From CAG-791 sp963591995 (GTDB lineage: Bacteria > Bacillota > Clostridia > Lachnospirales > Lachnospiraceae), in NCBI GenBank assembly GCA_963591995.1, contig CAVAUJ010000030.1, forward strand, positions 1 to 29,453: DNA of 29,453 nt, in the 5' to 3' direction. Made by a program: the position numbers and the translations under genes. The notes beneath the pieces are model-generated. The model did no database searches, was not told the DNA's origin, and saw only the letters and a program-made list of their open reading frames with translations. Each line of letters starts with the position of its first letter. The first letter of the stretch is position 1. Positions 24,244 through 29,453 of this stretch are shown here, piece after piece.

Positions 24244-27200
24244 ATGAAGGCATTGACATCGCCTCTTTGTGAGGCAAAGGAGTACCAGACACTGGTCGAT
24301 ACACTCTCGGCACCGGAAGCACAGGCCATGGCGGACGGCTGTGTTGCGTCCCAGAAGCTCCATCTGGCGTTTGCGCTCTCCAGGGAGCCGGCACTGTGTG
24401 CGAAGGGACGCTTTCGCCTGTTCATCACCTATTCCGACAAGGGCGTGCGGGAGCTTCGGGACGAGTATCTGTTCTATGACCGGAGCACGGTCGGCTTTCC
24501 GGCCCGTGACCTGATCTTCTATCAGGCAGACCTTCGCGGAAAGGAAATCGAGAGGGAGAGAATGCAATGCCTGCGGCGGCTGGTGGAGGGACGGCCCACC
24601 ACGGTGGTGACGACCTTTGCGGCGCTGATGACGCCGCAGGTGCCGATGCGCATCCTGAAGGAGAGCGTCCTCACCCTGCAGAAGGGCGGCCGCGCTTCGA
24701 TGCAGGAGCTGGCGGCACGGCTGGTCCGCATCGGCTACGAGAAAAACTACCAGGCAGAGGCGCCCGGCCAGTTCGCCATGCGCGGAGATATTCTGGATAT
24801 CTTTGATCTGACGGAGGAGAATCCGTACCGCGTGGAATTCTTTGATGATGAGGTGGAGTCCATCCGGAGCTTTGATCCGGAGAGCCAGCGCTCCATTGAA
24901 CCGCTGGAGACGATACGGATCTATCCGGCAACGGAAATGATCCTATCGGACCGGCGGCTGGAGGACGGGCTTGAGAGGATCTGTGAGGAGGAGCGGACGG
25001 TGGAGGCCGCACTGCGCGGGCAGGGACGGCAGGAGGCGGCATCGCGCCTTTCAAAGGATATTGCGGCGCTTTGTGAGGAGGCAAGGGAAGACCGGCGACT
25101 GGACGGACTGGAGGGATACATCCATTATTTTTATCCGCAGACGGACAGCTTTCTGGAGCTTTTCCCAAAGGAGAGCACGCTGGTTTTTCTGGATGAGCCG
25201 GAGCACATCCGGGAAGAGGCGGATGCGGTGGAGCTGGAATTCCGGGAGAGCATGATCAGCCGCAGCCAGAAAGGGTATGTTCTGCCAGGGCAGATGGAGC
25301 TGGTGTCCGGAGCGCAGACCATTCTGGGAAAGCTTGCCCACTATCGCTGTCTGGGGCTTGCGAGCCTTGCCGCGAACAATCGGTTTTTCCGGCCTGCCTG
25401 CGTGGTCTCCCTGCATGCAAGGAGCGTGGCGGGATACAACAAGAGCTTTGAAACGCTGGTGACCGAGCTGAAAAAATACCGGCTGCAGAAATACAAAACC
25501 ATCGTAATTTCTGCCTCGAGGACGAGGGCAAAGCGCCTGGCGGCGGATCTTACGGAGCGCGGCGTGTCCGCATTTTACAGCGAGAATCCGGATCGGATGC
25601 TTGAGGACGGGGAAATCATGACCTATTACGGCAGCATTTCCCATGGCTTCGAATATCCGCTCCTTCGTTTTCTGGTCATCGCGGAAACGGATATCTTCGG
25701 TGCCGGGCCGAAGAAACGAAAGCGTGCGCATCGCAGCGAGGGAGAGCGCATCCGCGATTTTGCCGAGCTGAAGGTCGGCGACTATGTGGTGCACGAGGAC
25801 CACGGCATCGGGATTTACCGCGGCGTAGAGAAAATAGAGGTGGACGGCATCGCCAAGGACTACATCAAGATCGAGTACGGCGGAGGCGGAACGCTCTATA
25901 TCCTGCCGGGAGAGCTCAAGGTGTTGCAGAAATACGCCTCACAGGAGGCGGCAAAGCCAAAGCTCAGCAAGCTCGGCTCATCGGAATGGAGCACGACCAA
26001 GAACCGGGTCAAGGGGGCTGTGGCCGAGGTGGCCGAGGATCTGGTGCAGCTCTATGCCAGGCGGCAGGCCATGAAGGGCCATGCCTTTGAGAAGGATACG
26101 GTATGGCAGCAGGAATTTGAGGAGCTGTTTCCCTATGAGGAGACACAGGACCAGCTGAATGCCATCGAGGATACCAAAAGGGACATGGAATCCGACCGGA
26201 TTATGGACCGGCTGATCTGCGGGGACGTGGGCTTTGGCAAGACGGAAATCGCCATCCGCGCAGCCTTTAAGGCGGTCCAGGACGGCATGCAGGTGGCGGT
26301 GCTGGTGCCTACGACCATTCTGGCACAGCAGCACGGCAATACCTTCGCGGAGAGAATGAGGGAATATCCCGTCTGCGTGGAGACGCTTTCGCGCTTTCGC
26401 ACGGCGGCAGAGCAGAAAAAGACGCTGGAGGGGCTGGCCGGCGGCCGGGTGGATATCGTAATCGGAACGCACCGGCTCCTATCGAAGGATGTGAAGTTCA
26501 AAAGACTGGGGCTTCTGGTTGTGGACGAGGAGCAGCGCTTTGGCGTGACACACAAGGAGAAGATCAAGAAGCTCCGGGAGAATGTGGATGTTCTGACGCT
26601 CTCGGCAACGCCCATTCCGCGGACCCTGCACATGAGTCTGATCGGCATCCGCGACATGAGTGTTCTGGAGGAGGCGCCGCAGGACCGGGTCAGCATTCAG
26701 ACCTACGTGCTGGAGTACAACGAGGAAATGGTGCGGGAGGCCGTCCTGCGGGAGCTCTCACGGGGAGGACAGGTATACTATGTCTACAACCGTGTGAACG
26801 ATATCGCAGAGGTGACGGCACGGCTGCAGCAGCAGATTCCGGAGGCGAGGATTGCCTTTGCCCACGGCCAGATGAGCGAGACGGAGCTGGAGAAGATCAT
26901 GTACGACTTCATCCGCGGAGAGCTCGATGTGCTGGTGTCGACGACCATCATTGAGACGGGTCTGGACATCTCCAATGTGAACACCATCATCATTCACGAT
27001 TCGGATCGGATGGGACTGTCGCAGCTCTACCAGCTGCGCGGACGTGTGGGGCGCTCGAATCGAACGGCCTATGCGTTCCTGATGTACAAAAAGGACAAGA
27101 TGCTCAAAGAGGTGGCGGAGAAGAGACTTTCTGCCATCCGTGAGTTCACGGATCTTGGGAGCGGCTTCCGGATTGCCATGCGGGATCTGGAAATCCGCGG

Positions 27201-27816
27201 CGCCGGCGCGGTTCTGGGAAAGGCACAGCACGGTCACATGGCAGCCGTCGGGTATGATCTGTATTGCAAGCTTCTGGATACGGCGGTGAAGCAGGCCAAG
27301 GGCCTTCCGGTGGAGGAGGAGAGCAGCACGAGCGTCAATCTGTCGGCAGATGCCTTTATCCCGGCAAGCTACATCCGGAGCGAGTCGCAGAAGCTGGACA
27401 TCTATAAGAAGATTGCCTCGGTGAGCTCGCTGGAAGACTGCGACGACATCCGGGATGAGATGCGGGACCGCTTCGGTGAGAAGATACCGGCTCCTGCGGA
27501 AAACCTCCTGCGGGTGGCACTCATCCGCTCCGTTGCGGGGAAGCTGGACATCGCCGAGATCATCGGCGGAGACGGCAGCATCCGCATCACGATGCAGAAG
27601 GATGCCGCCGTGCATGTGGAGAACATCCCGGCCTTTCTGGCATCGCAGAAGGGGCGCTTGAAGTTCATGCCCAAGGGACTGCCGAAGGGAGAGCGGAAGG
27701 GACAGCCCTATTTTCAGCTGAGCTATCCGCTCTCCGGTGTCACCATTCGGGACGAAGAGAGCCTCCTTGCGGCGGCGGAGGCATTCCTTGTCGCATTCAG
27801 CCAATTCCTTCGGTAA
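24244..27816 (+). CDS. mfd: Transcription-repair coupling factor
   Basis: Mfd removes stalled RNA polymerase from DNA lesions and recruits UvrA. The 1190-residue protein has the full domain set: UvrB-like N-terminal modules (to about 220), a CarD-like polymerase-binding domain beginning GDYVVHEDHGIGIYRGVEKI (about 511), the RecG-like motor with Walker A GDVGFGKT (about 661-668), DEEQRFG (about 761) and TLSATPIPRTL, and a C-terminal TRCF domain (from about 1040). Length and motifs are normal. The ribosome binding site is weak, so coupling to pth is likely. Its stop codon lies in a 15-bp tandem repeat. Confidence 0.98.
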   Translation: MKALTSPLCEAKEYQTLVDTLSAPEAQAMADGCVASQKLHLAFALSREPALCAKGRFRLFITYSDKGVRELRDEYLFYDRSTVGFPARDLIFYQADLRGKEIERERMQCLRRLVEGRPTTVVTTFAALMTPQVPMRILKESVLTLQKGGRASMQELAARLVRIGYEKNYQAEAPGQFAMRGDILDIFDLTEENPYRVEFFDDEVESIRSFDPESQRSIEPLETIRIYPATEMILSDRRLEDGLERICEEERTVEAALRGQGRQEAASRLSKDIAALCEEAREDRRLDGLEGYIHYFYPQTDSFLELFPKESTLVFLDEPEHIREEADAVELEFRESMISRSQKGYVLPGQMELVSGAQTILGKLAHYRCLGLASLAANNRFFRPACVVSLHARSVAGYNKSFETLVTELKKYRLQKYKTIVISASRTRAKRLAADLTERGVSAFYSENPDRMLEDGEIMTYYGSISHGFEYPLLRFLVIAETDIFGAGPKKRKRAHRSEGERIRDFAELKVGDYVVHEDHGIGIYRGVEKIEVDGIAKDYIKIEYGGGGTLYILPGELKVLQKYASQEAAKPKLSKLGSSEWSTTKNRVKGAVAEVAEDLVQLYARRQAMKGHAFEKDTVWQQEFEELFPYEETQDQLNAIEDTKRDMESDRIMDRLICGDVGFGKTEIAIRAAFKAVQDGMQVAVLVPTTILAQQHGNTFAERMREYPVCVETLSRFRTAAEQKKTLEGLAGGRVDIVIGTHRLLSKDVKFKRLGLLVVDEEQRFGVTHKEKIKKLRENVDVLTLSATPIPRTLHMSLIGIRDMSVLEEAPQDRVSIQTYVLEYNEEMVREAVLRELSRGGQVYYVYNRVNDIAEVTARLQQQIPEARIAFAHGQMSETELEKIMYDFIRGELDVLVSTTIIETGLDISNVNTIIIHDSDRMGLSQLYQLRGRVGRSNRTAYAFLMYKKDKMLKEVAEKRLSAIREFTDLGSGFRIAMRDLEIRGAGAVLGKAQHGHMAAVGYDLYCKLLDTAVKQAKGLPVEEESSTSVNLSADAFIPASYIRSESQKLDIYKKIASVSSLEDCDDIRDEMRDRFGEKIPAPAENLLRVALIRSVAGKLDIAEIIGGDGSIRITMQKDAAVHVENIPAFLASQKGRLKFMPKGLPKGERKGQPYFQLSYPLSGVTIRDEESLLAAAEAFLVAFSQFLR

Positions 27817-27849
27817 ATGTTCCTTCGGTGAATATTTCTTCGGCGAATG
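27805..27849. repeat. Three 15-bp tandem repeats over the mfd stop codon
   Basis: Units at 27805-27819, 27820-27834 and 27835-27849 share the pattern TTCCTTCGGTRAATR with few changes. The mfd stop TAA is in unit 1; the same frame meets TGA in unit 2. The array fills the gap to the convergent pncB gene. No clear hairpin terminator is seen there. Confidence 0.8.
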
Positions 27850-27858
27850 CAGCTGCGG

Positions 27859-29307
27859 TCAGCGGCTCCGGCTGAGGAGCTGCAGCTTGGTGTCATAGAG
27901 CTTCCGGGAGAGGTCGACGTGAATCTGGTGAGGGTTTTCGAGCCGGCGCGACTCCTCCCAGAGCGTGTTCTGCTCCGCAAGGCAATAATCCCGGATCTGC
28001 ATGGTGGGGAGAGATTCATAGACACACTGTCCGCTCCGGAACAGCGGCACCAGCATCTCGCGCAGCGTGAAATCGCCGGGCTGCAGCAGTGTCTTCTTCC
28101 AGGTTTCCTTCGGATCGAAGAGCAGGAGGGGCTCCTCCTCGGAATACACCTCATCGGCAAAGCAGATCAGATCTGCCTTCACCTTATGGCTGTTTTTGTC
28201 ATAGACGCGGTAGATCTTCTTGTCTCCGGGGTTGGTAATCTTCTCCGTGTTCTCGGACAGCTTGATCTTCGGCTCAAAGGTGCCGTCCTCCTGCTGCACG
28301 GCGGCCAGCTTATAGACACCGCCGAAGCTCGGATTGTCCTTGGCGGTGATCAGGTTCGTTCCGACGCCGAAGGAATCGATGCTGGCGCCCTGCTGGTAAA
28401 GGGAGGCAATCAGATGCTCGTCCAGATCGTTGGAGCAGGTGATCTTTGCCTGCGGATAGCCGGCCTTATCCAGCATCTTCCGGGCCTCCTTCGTCAGATA
28501 GGCAAGGTCGCCGGAGTCGAGACGGATGCCGATGTGATCGACGGAAAAGCCGTGCTCCTTCATATAATCAAAGGTCCGGATGGCATTGGGAATGCCGCTC
28601 CCGAGGGTGTCGTAGGTGTCAACGAGGAGCGTGCAGGCGGAAGGATAGAGCTCGGCGTAGGTCTTGAAGGCCTCGAATTCGCTGTCAAAGCTCATGATCC
28701 AGCTGTGTGCATGCGTCCCGAGGACCGGCACATCGAAGAGCTCGCCGCAGAGCACGTTGGAGGTGCCGCAGCAGCCGGCGATGACGGCGGCGCGGGCACC
28801 GTAGGTGCCGGCATCGGGGCCCTGCGCCCTGCGCAGACCGAACTCCATGACCGGGGCGCCCTTGGCGGCATAGCAGATGCGGGCCGCCTTGGTGGCGATC
28901 AGACTCTGGTGGTTGATGATGCACAGGATGGCGGTCTCCACCAGCTGGGCCTCCATGATCGGCGCCGCCACCTTGACGATGGGCTCCCGCGGGAAAATCA
29001 GCGAGCCCTCCGGAACGCACCAGATATCGCCGTGGAAGCGGAAATCCGCCAGATAATCCAGAAAGTCAGCATCAAAAATACCGGTGCTGCGCAGATAGGC
29101 GATGTCCTGTGAAGAGAAGTGAAGATCCTTGATGTAGCGGATCAGCTGCTCCACGCCGCACATGACAGAATACCCGCCGTCAAAGGGATTGTTGCGGAAA
29201 AAAGCGTCGAAAATGACGGTCTTGTTCTCATCCTTGTGTTTAAAATAGCCTTGCATCATTGTCAGTTCATACAGATCGGTGAGCAGGGTCAGATTCTGTC
29301 GGTCCAT
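27859..29307 (-). CDS. pncB: Nicotinate phosphoribosyltransferase
   Basis: The enzyme joins nicotinate to PRPP, with ATP, to make nicotinate mononucleotide for NAD salvage. The 482-residue protein shows LLTDLYELTMMQGYF at the N-terminus, DAFFRNNPFDGGY, EFGLRRAQGPDAG, GTHAHSWIMSF with the expected functional His, DTYDT and HIGIRLDSGDL. The ATG at 29307 follows GGAGGAGAGAGG; upstream in-frame ATGs lie in the leader. It converges on mfd with a 42-bp gap. It uses PRPP, the product of prs in this window. Confidence 0.96.
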   Translation of the reverse strand: MDRQNLTLLTDLYELTMMQGYFKHKDENKTVIFDAFFRNNPFDGGYSVMCGVEQLIRYIKDLHFSSQDIAYLRSTGIFDADFLDYLADFRFHGDIWCVPEGSLIFPREPIVKVAAPIMEAQLVETAILCIINHQSLIATKAARICYAAKGAPVMEFGLRRAQGPDAGTYGARAAVIAGCCGTSNVLCGELFDVPVLGTHAHSWIMSFDSEFEAFKTYAELYPSACTLLVDTYDTLGSGIPNAIRTFDYMKEHGFSVDHIGIRLDSGDLAYLTKEARKMLDKAGYPQAKITCSNDLDEHLIASLYQQGASIDSFGVGTNLITAKDNPSFGGVYKLAAVQQEDGTFEPKIKLSENTEKITNPGDKKIYRVYDKNSHKVKADLICFADEVYSEEEPLLLFDPKETWKKTLLQPGDFTLREMLVPLFRSGQCVYESLPTMQIRDYCLAEQNTLWEESRRLENPHQIHVDLSRKLYDTKLQLLSRSR

Positions 29308-29453
29308 TTCCTCTCTCCTCCGGCGCCGTGCGCCGCGTGCGGTGCAGCCCATCGGATGGCTGCAATACAATGATCGTTGCCGTTCACTCGCCGGCCGGGC
29401 GACGGGTCCTGGCGGAGTTGTCCGATCAGCGCTGACTTCGTCAGCTTCGAGAT
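29308..29453 (-). other. Leader and upstream region of pncB
   Basis: No gene is seen. An imperfect hairpin, GCAGCCCATCGGATGGCTGC, lies at 29344-29363, and a 6-bp hairpin (GCTGAC/GTCAGC) at 29431-29445. No convincing promoter or known NAD-related riboswitch was recognised; the window ends here. Confidence 0.4.

Noticed and set aside
27847..29112. Plus-strand frame opposite pncB
   Set aside because: pncB on the minus strand has all family motifs; this frame has none.
29364..29453. Promoter for pncB
   Set aside because: No pair of hexamers with proper spacing was convincing; the true promoter may lie outside the window.
1..29453. CRISPR arrays, tRNA or rRNA genes, transposases, phage genes
   Set aside because: None could be recognised. 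The short tandem repeats found lack CRISPR-like spacing, and no cas or mobility genes are present.

Overview
The window looks like chromosomal housekeeping DNA from a fairly GC-rich member of the Firmicutes class Clostridia, most likely Lachnospiraceae-like. The evidence is paired GlgC/GlgD, SpoVG, a DnaD-type primosome protein with a DnaC/DnaI-type helicase loader, an AtpZ-AtpI-headed ATP synthase operon, a YaaH-like GH18 protein, a SleB-domain hydrolase, and strong AGGAGG-type ribosome binding sites with some TTG/GTG starts. No rRNA, tRNA, CRISPR array, phage gene or insertion sequence was seen. Species cannot be named from the sequence alone.

Layout. (1) 135-5554, plus strand: a membrane-anchored GH18 protein, then threonylcarbamoyl-AMP synthase (Sua5/YwlC), RpiB, a dCMP deaminase, and an exported coiled-coil protein with a SleB hydrolase domain. 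(2) 5566-12802, plus: a good promoter followed by the F-type ATP synthase operon atpZ-atpI-atpB-E-F-H-A-G-D-C. Sua5/rpiB upstream of atp genes is an arrangement also known in other Firmicutes. Subunit c carries a carboxylate on each helix (E34 and E67) plus T68/T69/Y72, the pattern of two-carboxylate Na+-type rotors. (3) 12806-15400, plus: an 864-residue exported protein of unknown function starts 3 bp after atpC. A 17-bp terminator-like hairpin with a T-tract lies inside its first 55 codons. (4) 15405-15440: a perfect bidirectional terminator separates it from a minus-strand block read as murC, dnaD, helicase loader, prs. (5) The 377-bp gap between murC and dnaD holds three perfect DnaA boxes and several near-matches, part of a nested inverted repeat, upstream of a predicted dnaD promoter. 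(6) 20699-23387, plus: glgC-glgD-spoVG, closed by an intrinsic terminator. (7) 23648-27816, plus: pth-mfd. (8) 27859-29307, minus: nicotinate phosphoribosyltransferase, convergent with mfd.

How the genes fit together. Most are core functions: energy coupling (atp), tRNA t6A synthesis and peptidyl-tRNA recycling (sua5, pth), nucleotide, PRPP and NAD supply (rpiB, dCMP deaminase, prs, pncB), cell wall synthesis and turnover (murC, GH18, SleB protein), replication initiation (dnaD, loader), glycogen synthesis (glgCD) and transcription-coupled repair (mfd). rpiB makes or uses ribose-5-phosphate, prs converts it to PRPP, and pncB consumes PRPP.

The best candidates for something not yet described are the DnaA-box array ahead of the primosome genes, which suggests DnaA control of helicase loading or a DnaA titration site, and the atp-coupled exported protein whose expression may be gated by an intragenic terminator.
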